This document shows positions 53,701 through 64,000 of a DNA stretch of 64,000 nt, piece by piece. Below the pieces are notes generated by a model that saw only the letters and a program-made list of their open reading frames with translations, did no database searches and was not told where the DNA came from. Numbering within the stretch: the stretch's first letter is position 1; every line of letters begins with the position of its first letter. The position numbers were made by a program, and so were the translations under genes. Source of the stretch: Ulva prolifera (Eukaryota > Chlorophyta > Ulvophyceae > Ulvales > Ulvaceae); contig CM041200.1 in NCBI GenBank assembly GCA_023078555.1, forward strand, positions 7,742,807 to 7,806,806. Direction: 5' to 3'.

Positions 53701-56700
53701 CTAAGTACATCCGGGAGGTCATCAAGAGACGGGCAGCCAAGATGCACTGGACAGCACAAATGAAGAAGCGCAGCGCTGATGTACTCGGGTATGATGACAA
53801 CACCGTTTCTCTAGGGCGTGCATAGTGACGAATCACCACCGGTGTCACCCTAGTGCGTCTATTTGACTTGGATTTTGCGCTGCAGGAGTAGGTCTACTTG
53901 GACAATGGAGGAGTACATGACCTTCGTAGAAACGTGCTCGCCATTCCTCCTATTCGAGCTTCCCTGGAAGGATGAAGATTCTGCGGTGAAAGAAATGTTT
54001 GAACTTCAGTGGGGCAGCCTTCGCCGGGCGGTAATGTTTTGCCTACGCCAGCAGCATACAGAGCACCATACTCTCAAGCGTCTGGCCCAAGCCCGAGAGG
54101 ACTTTGAGACATACGCCTTTGCTGCCCAGCAGGTGTGGTGTTGCCGTTGTCCGTGAAGAGAGAGAGATTTGTTCCTCATGTATACATATACATGAGATGT
54201 ACTGGCCGATGCACTGCAGGCTTTTCATGGCTTGGTGTTGACGACCGCCAAACTACATCATTCAGTGGTGCATGTCATCGACCAGCTCTGTTGTCAAGGT
54301 CCCGGATCTCTGTACACCGAGTATTGGATTGAACGCATGATCTGGTATCTGAAGTTGCACTTGAAAGATCGAGTCAAGGATAATGGTGAAGTTACGTTTG
54401 TGAACGACCATTTGCTCATGGTCTCTGCTCAGTCATGCCGGTGCATGTACCCAGAACACTGTTTGACAATTGAGGAGAGGCGTGAGAAGCCATCTGCCGT
54501 GGCCTTCCCCGAGTATGATGTCTCTTCTGAAGACGTCTTGTTATTAGGCCCCTCGAACAAAAGAGGCCTGACCGAAGAGCAGGAGCTATGTGTCATTCAA
54601 CAGCTTCCAGGGTTACTTAGAGTGGAAGGCGAATCTCGCAAATGGTACAGAGACCGCGGGTGGCCTGCGATTCATGACTTCGTTATGCATCGGATGCACA
54701 AGAAGAACAGATTCATGCTTGATAAGTATATGCAGGCCTCGCTTCCGTCGATGGATGTGGTCACTTGCAATGATGATTGCAGGCATGTAGTCACGGACAA
54801 CAGATGGGTGTTTGTGGGGTACACGTATGATGATAATACCGAATGCCCTTGTGTAGCTCAGGTGCAAGCGTTTGTCCGTGTGCGGACCAGTAACGGGGCT
54901 TCCAAAGCGTTTGATCCCCGAGGGTGTGTCCACAGAGAAGAGGTGGACCAATACATTGTCCCGTCCGACATTCCGGGGAAGTCTATCCCCGCCCAGCCTC
55001 TTCGTATGGCAATTTGCAAGCTATGGGCAGCTGATATCCTAGATTGCGATGCCATTGGCAGCCCCGATCGTCAGCCTGGTAGCGTCCCAGACTTACTGAA
55101 GGTGCATCACATGGGTGACACCGAAGCCAACCAACTACCGCCATCTGCGCGGCGCCGGAGTGGTACAAGATGCTACTTTGGATTGAATCTAGTTAATTTA
55201 TCTGAAGTGTGGAGCCAGCTGGTTCCGTCTCAAACTTTTCAAAATGATCTAGCCAGAGGTGGAACTCGAGAAAGTCAAGTCTTCATGACTTGTTCAAAGT
55301 TATCAGGAAAGTAATAACCACAGTTTGTAATTTAGAGTTTCTATTCGTACTGATCTCGGCTGTATGGGCCATTGCTTCCGTCGCCACATGGTGTACTATG
55401 CTTTTGCACATGCGCATTCAAACATCGGCAGTGGATGGATGGATCCTCGATCTGTCTTTTGCAGAAACGAGTCACGTTGAAATGTGCATGGGAATTGGGG
55501 TTGCCTGTGTGCGGTGCACCATGGTGGCCCCGCAGTTTGAAGCGGCCTACCGGTCATCCAAGCTGAGAGCCACAGGCCAGCTACACCTGTGACATGAACT
55601 TTCAGGTGCACCCCAGCTGACCTCAATTCCCACACTATTCGTGAGTTGGTATCAAGCTGTGATGGGCCTAAGGACCAGCTGGCACCCATGCACGCCACTG
55701 CATACTGTGATAGTCTCGACTTGGGCTGGAATTGCCACAAAATGCACGTAGCTGTCGGAGTTTATATCTGAGCAGTGGATGGATGGATCCTCGATCTGTC
55801 TTTTGCAGAAACGAGTCACGTTGAAATGTGCATGGGAATTGGGGTTGCCTGTGTGCGGTGCACCATGGTGGCCCCGCAGTTTGAAGCGGCCTACCGGTCA
55901 TCCAAGCTGAGAGCCACAGGCCAGCTACACCTGTGACATGAACTTTCAGGTGCACCCCAGCTGACCTCAATTCCCACACTATTCGTGAGTTGGTATCAAG
56001 CTGTGATGGGCCTAAGGACCAGCTGGCACCCATGCACGCCACTGCATACTGTGATAGTCTCGACTTGGGCTGGAATTGCCACAAAATGCACGTAGCTGTC
56101 GGAGTTTATATCTGAGCAGTGGATGGATGGATCCTCGATCTGTCTTTTGCAGAAACGAGTCACGTTGAAATGTGCATGGGTCCCGCCTGATACGTTGGGC
56201 CTGCCTTTATGCAAGGATCGGGGGGATGTTACATGCATATGGACAGCTTCGCATGCATGCTGCCACATGAATGCACCTCAACAACGAGCTCCAGGTCTAC
56301 TCAATTCAAATGCACAGACCTCAATATAGCCAAACTCATACACGCTCGCCTCTCTGTGTCCGAGTATTGTCATACTGTAACCTTACCTATCACAACATAC
56401 CATGAGCGGCCTACCTAAAGAAATTAGCCAAAGCACAGATGCCATCGAGGAAGGGGGTCTGATAACCGTACTATGGGGTGACCGAGGTGAAATGAGCTTT
56501 CAGATAGGCCACGATTACTCGCATGAGGAGCAAACGCTGATGTTTGAAGCTGCATGCTCTCTGGGGCACGCCTCGCCCGACGACGACGACGACACGGAGC
56601 TCTTGGGTAAGAAAGCAGCGTACGTCCGGGTCGGCAAGGAGTATCGACTAAAGAAACTCTGGCGGATATTCGAGGACATCAAAGCGCTTCTGAAAGGGGA

Positions 56701-59700
56701 GGCAAGGGACATCTTGCGTGACGGGAAGATCCTTGTCGTGAGAGAGAAGGAAGGGGCACAACCCATCGCGACGAGGAAGACTCGCAAGCCGGGGACAGCC
56801 ATGCAGAAAGTACGCCCTATATGCAGATGATGTGAGATACTGCGGCAGCGAGATCGACGGTGGCCGTTGTAGTGTCGATTCGATACTGTTATGCTCGATG
56901 TTACCTTGAACCAGCCAGTCCGCAAGCATGCCGGCAGATGGTCATCGACAGGGAGACGCCCGTGAGATCCTTATGATCTGTGACCTCTGCAGGAACTGAT
57001 GAGGTACTTTATGTGGGGAGCTCCCATGGCGTCTGACATCGAGGCCATCGCGAAGTCCGTCAACAAGGCCGCCCTCTCCGCCGAAGGCAAAGCTGCCTTG
57101 GACACGGTTCTCGATATGTTCTCAGAAGAGCAATATTGCGTGGCAACTCGCGAACTCGGTGGCAACATTCTCACCCGACTGGTACGCCCGACCTGCGCTG
57201 ATGCTGAACGATGCATCATGATAACCTTCGCGTCGTGTACGTCAAGAGAACGAACACACGGCGTCAATGCAAAAAACGATATTTACTCTGCTTATACAAG
57301 ATAGTTTCGTGTCGAACCCATGGAGCAGTGTTGGGGCCGAATGTTTGTGTGCGCTTGAAGGCCTGAGGAGTATTCGTAGCACGATTATGCATGGTAGTAG
57401 AGGCTCACCTGAGCGAAACATGATTGATGACTGCAGCGACACGTGCCTACATCCGACAAACCTGAGCTCAGAGGCGTGCGGCGGGCTGCGAGGGCCGTAG
57501 AGGCATTCTACGCCAAGCCCTATGAGGCGGGCGGCCTCCCCGCGGATGTCTTCAAAATGACGGTGAAGCAAGTGAATAACACAAACTCACTCGTGCGCAC
57601 GCTCGCACGCAATAACAAGATTTCTACGATCCAAGATGCAAAGACAAACTGTGACTCCGCCAGAGGCATCATCAAGGCGCGAATTGTAGAATTATCCCAG
57701 GTACGGATTGGCATAGTTTGATTATCCGGAGGTAATTTTAACCGACCGATCTCTGTATGGGGTGCATGAATCAACTGCGCGTGTGTAGAAGGTCATGACA
57801 ACGTCTGATGGGATGCGTGCGCCTAGCATCATGGACTCTCCCGTGGAGGAGCGCGAGGCTACACTCGCGTCACTCCGCAAGGAGGGATACTTGACCATGA
57901 AAGAGTGGCTGCGACAGGGGCTGGTGCCGGTGCTACCTTTTCAGCTTCCCCCGGATGAATCCATGGCAGCCCAGCGATTACCCGTACGACACCCCCTTGC
58001 TACGATGCGTCACGCCAGCCGCAGCGATACGATCGCATGGTTTCGTGATAGTGGCGATCGCTACCGTCATGATCATCTTAGTCTGCCAACCGATGTCGGA
58101 TCCGCTTGTCACACTGAATGATTAATCCCTTGCATAGCAACGCTGATCGCGACCAGCGGATGGGAAGCCCAGTTAGCTCGTTGCAGTGACGGAGCCATGA
58201 ACATTTAGACAAGAAATGGCATCACGAAAGACTAATTTGCTCCTTGCAGTCAAGCAACTGCAGCAGTCAAGGCACCACAGCCGCTCAGCGCAAAGCAGGG
58301 AAGCGGAAGTCCAGACAGATGGGCAGCCTACCCAGTCTTAGTGAGGACGAGGCTGATGACCATCAAGCAGTGAGCCAAGATGACGACGGCATTGGGACAG
58401 ATCGTGACGGCGAGGTACGATGCCATGCTGGGCCTACGTGCACTGATTCACATTCGATGGCTCGCACCCTCGCAGCGCACACACAGTCACTTGCCTGCAT
58501 TTGACGCCCGAGTGTATGTCCAACAGCCGGGGTTTTAAGCCCCTCACGCAGGCTTGGCGAGGCAGGAAGCTGCTGCTCAAACATAATCATGTGCTTGGAT
58601 TGCCACAGACACTTGATGTGTAGGATGATGATGTTCTGGTCGGATTGAGGATGAAGGATGTCGTAGCGCTTAAGAGACATCACGACCATAACACAACTCG
58701 TAGAGCTGAAGGCTCAGGATCACAGCAAGATGACGAAACGGCCGGGGACGAGAATGTACCTATCAACATGCAGAATCTGGACCCCCCAGGTGAGCGTGGT
58801 GTCAGTGACCAGCATTCGCATCCTGATCAAGCGCTAGACGCCCGGCAGCAAGCATTGGCCAGGTTAGGGGTTGATGTGGTGCCTTCAAAGCCTGCTCCTC
58901 TAACAGGCGAGGATGATCTGCCAGACGTTCACAAACCCGTCCGGCAAAGCCGTCGCAACAAGTCCCAACAGCCCCGCACAACAAAGCCACACAAGAAGGC
59001 CAAGACAACAGCAAATCAGGATGTGGGGTCAGCTGCCGGCGAATCCTCTCAGCCGAAGTCGGGAACTGTTGCAGATATCCTAGAAGGTTCTCTCCACAAA
59101 GACGCAATCAAGATGGCTGGTGCGTATCCCTAGCACGTGTACTTGATAACTCTTGGCTGACCCTCAGAATAGTTGGTGTGCATTACCATTTATTGTGGGC
59201 GATATCGCCCTCTCCAAATTGAATAGAAGGGAGGCTGTGTTCCCCGCTCCATCTGCTGGCAGTTGACATGATGTGATTTGCCAATGTAGGTGTGACTCTT
59301 GATGATCGGGTTGTCTCGGGCATAGACGATGCAGCTTTTGTCAAGGAAATGACCATCAAGGCTGGAACAATGAGCGGCAAAAAGCATCAACCTTTGCGAG
59401 TAGGAAAGGCTAAAGAGTCACTGACCGAGATGAAGGTAACCCACCCCCGTGCGTTAGGCCCAACATGGCTATTTCAGTCCAATAGCAACGGGCTATTGAG
59501 TGCATACGTTGCATACAGCTTGCCTGACAGCATTGCCAGATGACCTAGGTCTCTGCTTGTGTCTACCTGTAGGCGTATCACTAGTACCGCTCCATACGTA
59601 TGCCATGATTCCACTTGACAACGCGGTAGACGTGTGCAGAATCTACTCATTGAGTACATTGATGATCAAGCACTCCTGGCAAGACTCAAGGCCGCAGATC

Positions 59701-62700
59701 CGCGTGATGATGATGCGGTGGCACGGAAGGAAGGCGCTCTGGAGCGGCTGCTCTCCGCCATTGCCAACTTCTGTGACATTCCGGTGTGAGAGCTAGCTTT
59801 CACGTTGACTGGCGTGATTGTCAAGTTTGTAGATCTACATAATGTTGTTAATCGAAGGCTCATTCGGTTTGTCTTCCTCTCATCTAGGGGGGTTTGGTTT
59901 TATAGTTAGCCTCCGATTAGTTGCACTGTAATGGTGTGTAGACCACGGCAGCTAGCTCAACTGTGAGTAGTGCATGTAGACCAATGGACCATGGGTAACG
60001 ATGAATGATTGCAGTTCCATTTGTAGTACCACTATATCCACACAATCAGGGCACTAGATCGGCCTAATGACTGCTCTCAATATGGGCTCAACCGTGGCAC
60101 AGCCGTCGGGCCGGGAATATGTTGTATCCACCTTGTCCCAAAGTGGGCCTTACGGTGTCTCCTTCTCAGCAGTATACTGTCCCTATGGTGTCCCGCCGTT
60201 CGTCCTAACGGTGTCCTATCGTTCGGGAACGTATTAGGTTAGGATGTCCTTACTGTAAGGAAGAATCCTTCGTGTCTTATAGTGTCCTTATGATGTCATT
60301 AAGTAAGGACAGGCGGCTGCCCCCAATCCTCATTCGGGCCTTATTCTCGCCTTATACTGTCCCTACGCCCTATATAAGGACAGTATAATGACGCAATAAG
60401 GCCGGGGTAAGGACAACTCAGTGCTGGTAGTGTACATTACCTCCTGCTACCCGATGGCAACTTTTTCCCCCCCTCCTTTCACCTCGTCAAGGCGGTGTTG
60501 GGTGTCCCGCCTGTTTCCTCTGTGACGCGCCACGTTTGTCCCCAATGCTGGACCTTGTTCCCCCCACTTGATCCGGGTGACCATCACCAGCATTTGGCGG
60601 ACACCTGCGGAACCCCTGGTTGTTGTCAACAGCGATTCGATGTCGATCTCACAGGGAAGGGTGTCCCAGTGCGCTCAGCTTTCTTCTTTGGCGAAGAAGC
60701 CTCGCTGAAAGACCTCCTCCTGCAGCCGGGGCTGCTGACGAGCGTACGGGAAGCCAGGGCAACAGATGTCAAAGACAAAAGCAGCTTCCTCAACTCCCCG
60801 GCTGGAAAGGCCCTCAACCTGGCGTGTGGGGGCAAAATCCTGAAGCCAAAGCATAGGGAGCTTGTCCTGCTGTTCAGCCTCGGTGCGCTCCACCTCCTCA
60901 TCTGAGCAGGTGGCTGTCAGGCACACCGAAACGGCACGCCTATGCAACTCCGCGAATTGAGACCCTCTGCCTCGTGTCCCGACACTCGCTTTTCCTGCAG
61001 GGGGGGACGGGGCCCAGCTGTATGTCAACAAGCAGCACGGTGTCACCATCTGGGGGATCCGCCTGCTTGACCTGCCGCCCCATCTCTCAAGTACCAATGT
61101 GGCCTGGATTCCCCTTGGAGTGGTGGAGGGGCCATCCGAACCAACATGCATGGCCAGCATTCTGGAGTCCGTGATGGCGTTCTTCAAGAAGCATGATCCG
61201 GGCGCGCACTCACCTTGTCTTCCTAGTCACTGCCGGGTGATGTGTACAGTTCCCGATCACGTAGTGTCTGGCCCCCGCACCACGTGATAGCTGGAGTGCA
61301 GGAGCTGGGGGTGAGGCACTCGAAATCACACTGCCAGGGGGCGAGGTACTGCACGTGTGGCCGGTGATGTGCTGTGTGGAGGGGGATATCCCATGGCTGG
61401 AGAAACTTACCAACAGCATCGGCCATACAGCGAAGAGGGCATGTTTCAGATGTGCCCAAAACGGCGTGTGGGATTACCCCTCCAACACTGTCAGGTCCGG
61501 GGTGTTCACTTACGTTTGTAATCTCTTTCCTGCTAGTGCTGTCTCACGTACCTGTCCTGCTTATAACTGCTGTCATGCATGCCACACAGGTGGATGGGAC
61601 ACCATCACCCTCTGCACCAGCCCGTGCCCTGCTATGCCGACGGGCCTCTGAAAGGGAAATCACTCACCCCGGAGGAAGAAGCAGCATCTTCGGCTGCAAA
61701 CCCCCGGATGGTGCCTGGGAGTGTACAACCGGACACTGGTGGCAACCCTCCGCGGACCGCGTGGTCTGAGCCCCGGCATGTGCAGCCCTCGTCCTGGGAG
61801 TCTGACAACCGCTTGAAGTACTCGGCGGCAGAGATCCTGGCCAGGGGCCGAAAGGGCGACAAGATCGCTGCCCAGGTGCAATTCCATCTACAGTGTCATA
61901 GAATGCAAACTGTGCACATGCCGCCTACTCCCCTGCCCCCCCTCTGTGCGCCGCAACTCATCTTGCCAACCCCTCTGTCACCGAACAAGCGTCGTTGGTG
62001 ATACGGCTCTTTTCTTGTGGTAACCCTGGCCAGGCCTGTGGTAGTGCAGGTCCACGCACCAACCTTGAAACGCTATTGCGACCGGAAGACACCGATGTCC
62101 AGGGCCAAGCTCGCCAAAGATGAGTACAAGCTACTGGGGGTGAAAGGTTCTCCGCTGTTCAGTCTCCTCTCCTACTTCAAGTACGAGCACCCCCAGCCTG
62201 CTGCTGCCTGCCTCGCCCTTGAGTCTAGAGTTGATTATGAAATACGCTGTGGCGTTGCAGTCCCTGCCATTTCTTCCGGCTCGGAGTGGCGCACGTGTTT
62301 CTGCTCGGTGTGCTCATGGACTTCTGGAACCAGTGGCTCCCTCCCCTGGGCCGGAAGAAGTCCAAGAAGGCGCCATTGACTGGCCTCCGGGCCCTGTTCC
62401 GACTGCCAGAGGATGTCGTCAAGGCAATAGCTGCCAGAGCGCCCCACATCATGCAGACCTCTCTTTTCAAGAAGGTGTACACCGACATCACCAAGTGCGC
62501 AGTCCCATCGCCTGCACACCCTGCTCGCATCCGAGGCTGCGCCATTTGTCGGACTGTTACTTGGACACAGCTGCAGGAACCATGTGCACTCCTGTTGAAG
62601 CAGCCCGTCTGAGTCAGGGTGACTGTTTGCGTAGGCACCGCAGTCGCTGGCTCATGGAAGACTGGCTGGCCTTCACCGAGACATTCTCGCTGTACCTCCT

Positions 62701-63982
62701 GCACGATCTCCCGAGGAAAGCCTCCGAGAAACGCATACGCAGTGTGTTTGAGCAGTCGTGGGGGCTCCTGCGAGCAGGGGCCCTCTGCTTTCTCAGATAT
62801 GAAGAGGGTCAGCACACACCGGCCCGAATCACGGAAGCACAGCGATTGATGCTGCAGTACGCCAAGCTGGCGGAGGAGACGTTTGAGGGCGCCGCTCTCA
62901 GCACGTACAAGCTGCATCTGGCAGCTTGTCACCTCCCGGATCAGGTGAGGTGCTGCGGTGCATCCTTCTTCAGTCTTGAATTCTGGATCGAGCGGATGGT
63001 CCAGCTCTTGAAGAGGCTGATCAAATATCGATCGACTCGTTGCCCTGAACAAGTCTACGTGAGCGATGATCTGCTGCGCCGCACATGTATGCGGCTGCTA
63101 CATGATGCAGCTTCACTGCCTGCTGCCATGACCTCACTGTCGGATGCCATAGCGACGGAGAAACGCCGGCGGGCACGAACTCGCAGTGGAAGATCCGCTG
63201 ACGGGGATCAATCAGTTGACAGCGACCGGATCTCCGGCAGGGTCGTCGGGGTGGGCAGGGCTCCGGCCCAGTCTGAGACTGCAGAGGTCCTCCCCCTTGA
63301 CTTCGTGGGAGATGAGCTGACAGGGCTGCCGTACCTCCTCTTCCATCAGGATTCCCTACAGGATGAGGGCTGGCCAACTCACTGTCGCCTGGGGGTTGGA
63401 TATGCACGTCGCGCGGCCATCCACCGAGCTCTGGGCCTGAAGGTGAATGGCACTGTTGATGAGGCTCGCCGTGAGGGCACAGTGACACTGATGAAGTTCC
63501 ACCAGATGCAATCCCGCGTTGCAGACATGTTCAGCTGCGCGCAACAGGGTACGCAAGGGAAGAAAGACAACAAGTGGTGCCTCTTGAGGTACCTCATTGG
63601 GGGGGACGGGGACGGGGGTGGCGGGACAGTGACGTATTTCGTCGGGGAACTGCAGTATTTCACGAGGGCGTGTCTGCAGCCCCGGGATGGCGTGTGTTGC
63701 GTGTCATGTGTTGCGAAACCAAACCCATTGTACCTGGGGGTTGCTGATCTGTATAATTGCACCTTGCCAGCCACCCCGGGAGCCCGCGCCCCTGATCCCG
63801 TGTTGAAACGCCCCCCTGAGTTTTTCGGTGTGGCGGGTGCAAACAGGGGGTCTCGGGCATATGCCGGCAGATACGTCGTAGACTTGGACGCAGTTCCATG
63901 CCAGTTAGTTCCAGTCCGGAGGGGTGCACAAAATGTGCAGTATTGGGCCACTGCGAACAAGGCTTCTGGCCGAACTGTGTAA
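47785..63982 (+). CDS. Outer CACTA TNP2-type transposase, split by the inner CACTA element
   Basis: Exons are 47785-48183, 48356-48484, 48569-48685, 48757-48768 continued at 60435-60882, 61001-61201, 61302-61494, 61590-61875, 62050-62180, 62261-62494 and 62635-63982. Phases agree throughout and the joined frame is 1,166 codons with the stop. The N-terminus has a zinc-finger-like CLACGEKFQRHNTAQNHH, then an acidic region. The core has LLLPDGNFFPPS, CPQCWTLF, GDGAQLYVNKQHGVTIW (first catalytic Asp region), GDIPWLEKL...CFRCAQNG, and EFWIERMVQLLKRL near the end, as in TNP2 transposases. One intron (61202-61301) starts with GC. The gene is interrupted 12 bp into exon 4 by an 11.66-kb element, so it cannot make a normal product unless that DNA is removed. 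Confidence 0.82.
48769..48793 (+). repeat. Inner CACTA left terminal inverted repeat
   Basis: 25 bp starting CACTACCAGCACTGAGTTGT, the perfect inverse of 60408-60432. Confidence 0.95.
48794..48960. repeat. Inner CACTA left subterminal repeats
   Basis: The words ACTGTCCTTAC, GTCCTTACAG, TAAGGACT and GTAAGGAC occur in both orientations. The same words fill 60150-60407, so they are likely binding sites for the element's own protein. Confidence 0.8.
48961..50205. other. Inner CACTA upstream region
   Basis: About 1.2 kb between the subterminal repeats and the transposase promoter. No supported gene is seen. Confidence 0.5.
50206..50238. promoter_or_regulatory. 13-bp inverted repeat upstream of the transposase
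   Basis: The arms GTGCGCGTCTACA (50206-50218) and TGTAGACGCGCAC (50226-50238) are perfect, with a 7-base loop. It lies 27 bp before the TATA box, a good position for a protein-binding operator or a cruciform. Confidence 0.75.
50266..50275 (+). promoter_or_regulatory. TATA box of the inner CACTA transposase
   Basis: TATATATATA about 245 bp upstream of the chosen start codon, with no in-frame coding sequence between. It is the best TATA match near the gene. Confidence 0.6.
50519..55314 (+). CDS. Inner CACTA TNP2-type transposase (8 exons)
   Basis: Exons are 50519-51661, 51881-52121, 52337-52537, 52666-52864, 53013-53456, 53534-53788, 53886-54132 and 54220-55314. All junctions are GT-AG and in phase, giving 1,274 residues. 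Exon 1 has a zinc-finger-like CKFCEETRAN...HLASCH near residue 25-60, a long Ser/Asp/Glu-rich region, then LLPHSMHMVKQVLG and the Cys pairs CSEC and CPRC. Later come GADGGNIFKLR (first catalytic Asp region), EGDLMMMYKLML...CPRCALQGK, HFALAHLLLYGIVRDFW and EYWIERMIWYLKLHLK. The same blocks occur in the same order in the outer transposase, and many intron positions and phases are shared, so the two are distant homologues. It should cut and paste the element by binding its ends. It is uninterrupted. Confidence 0.85.
55428..56180 (+). repeat. 344-bp tandem repeat, about 2.2 copies
   Basis: Units start at 55428, 55772 and 56116 (partial) with GCAGTGGATGGATGGATCC and are identical by eye. They lie between the stop of the transposase and the start of the accessory gene. 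Frames found in them repeat from copy to copy and are not genes. The block may include the transposase 3' region or the accessory promoter. Confidence 0.95.
56402..59789 (+). CDS. Inner CACTA accessory protein (8 exons, function unknown)
   Basis: Exons are 56402-56809, 56993-57181, 57437-57700, 57789-57983, 58250-58414, 58624-59119, 59290-59435 and 59640-59789. Phases agree at every junction, giving 670 residues. The first five donors all read GTACG(C/G/A). The protein starts MSGLPKEISQSTDA, has an acidic patch (DDDDDTELL), helical Lys/Arg-rich stretches (RRAARAVEAFYAKPYE), a Gln/Asp/Ser-rich middle with a basic run (RQSRRNKSQQPRTTKPHKKAK, nuclear-signal-like) and a conserved-looking helical end (LLARLKAADPRDDDAVARKE). 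No known domain is recognised. By position it parallels the helper proteins of other CACTA elements, which bind subterminal repeats. Confidence 0.75.
59790..60149. other. Inner CACTA 3' spacer
   Basis: Untranslated region of the accessory gene. No further gene is seen. Confidence 0.5.
60150..60407. repeat. Inner CACTA right subterminal repeats
   Basis: More than ten copies of words such as ACTGTCC, GTCCTTA, TAAGGACA and GCCTTAT in both orientations, matching the left subterminal block. Confidence 0.85.
60408..60432 (-). repeat. Inner CACTA right terminal inverted repeat
   Basis: 25 bp, the perfect inverse of 48769-48793, ending TAGTG. It is followed directly by the second TA target copy. 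Confidence 0.95.
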
Positions 63983-64000
63983 TTGTACAAGACCACCGCC

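Larger units (their letters stand above)
48767..60434 (+). mobile_element. Inner CACTA element, complete and possibly autonomous
   Basis: The element spans 48769-60432 (11,664 bp). The termini are 25-bp perfect inverted repeats starting CACTACCAGCACTGAGTTGT. The target duplication is TA (48767-48768 and 60433-60434); with one copy removed, the host transposase frame continues exactly (...CAG TAT GTA / CAT TAC CTC...). GTCCTTA/TAAGGAC repeats crowd both ends. Inside are a TNP2-type transposase (50519-55314) and an accessory gene (56402-59789), both on the plus strand and both open after splicing. All parts expected of an autonomous CACTA element are present. Confidence 0.93.
44086..64000. mobile_element. 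Outer CACTA element (left end inside, right end beyond the window)
   Basis: The likely left tip is CACTAGAAGAATGGCGACAC at 44086. It is followed by about 390 bp rich in repeated CGGAG, CCTACGG and TCCGTA words like CACTA subterminal repeats. The element carries two divergent genes, an accessory gene (47447-44902, minus) and a TNP2-type transposase (47785-63982, plus), that share a 337-bp intergenic region. The second CACTA element (48769-60432) lies inside the transposase gene. The right terminus is not in the window, so the tip call rests on the CACTA motif, the repeats and gene order. Confidence 0.6.

Noticed and set aside
55290-56268. Frames of 90-138 codons after the inner transposase
   Set aside because: They repeat with the 344-bp tandem unit and show no domain or splice support.
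48765-60436. A 3-bp target duplication for the inner CACTA element
   Set aside because: The flanks read GTA on the left and TAC on the right, which is a palindromic context and not a 3-bp repeat. The 2-bp TA duplication fits and also keeps the outer frame.

Overview
The window looks like nuclear DNA of a eukaryote, most likely a green alga (chlorophyte). The reasons are genes split by short GT-AG (a few GC-AG) introns, proline-rich linkers of the kind common in algal surface proteins, and a dense load of eukaryotic transposons (Copia, chromodomain Gypsy, LINEs ending in a restriction-like endonuclease, a Penelope-like reverse transcriptase, hAT-like elements, CACTA). I cannot name the genus. 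There is no bacterial-type operon, rRNA, intact tRNA or CRISPR.

Layout. 1-6.0 kb: spacer, then a Copia LTR element (1781-6002) with near-identical LTRs and a GGGCG target duplication. 6.2-8.8 kb: a decayed LINE copy. 9-15.8 kb: mostly non-coding, with small LINE fragments, a Penelope-like RT fragment (about 11.28-12.33 kb) and a broken piece of a kinase gene (13.2-13.38 kb). 15.8-19.9 kb: three terminal-inverted-repeat elements, one inside another, each with a perfect 8-bp target duplication.

21.0-41.6 kb: the one clear host gene. It is a seven-exon gene for a predicted surface receptor (proline-rich linker, beta-helix-like ectodomain, one membrane helix, protein kinase). Its first intron holds a 14.2-kb antisense Gypsy element (21560-35806) with 1,057-bp LTRs, and that element itself holds a full-length LINE (30751-34625). 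Part of a tandem paralogue of the receptor lies at about 42.4-43.6 kb.

44.1 kb to the end: a CACTA element that runs off the window. It has two divergent genes, an accessory gene leftward (47447-44902) and a TNP2-type transposase rightward (47785-63982). An intron of the accessory gene carries an array of six 29-bp perfect hairpins. Exon 4 of the transposase is split by a second, complete CACTA element (48769-60432). This one has 25-bp perfect CACTA termini, a TA duplication, subterminal repeats, a 1,274-aa transposase in eight exons and a 670-aa accessory protein in eight exons, both open throughout. Exon phases agree at every junction I could place in the receptor, both transposases and the inner accessory gene.

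The nesting gives an order of events: host gene, then Gypsy, then LINE; outer CACTA, then inner CACTA; element B, then hAT A. All positions were read by eye. Database identity, expression and copy number could not be tested.
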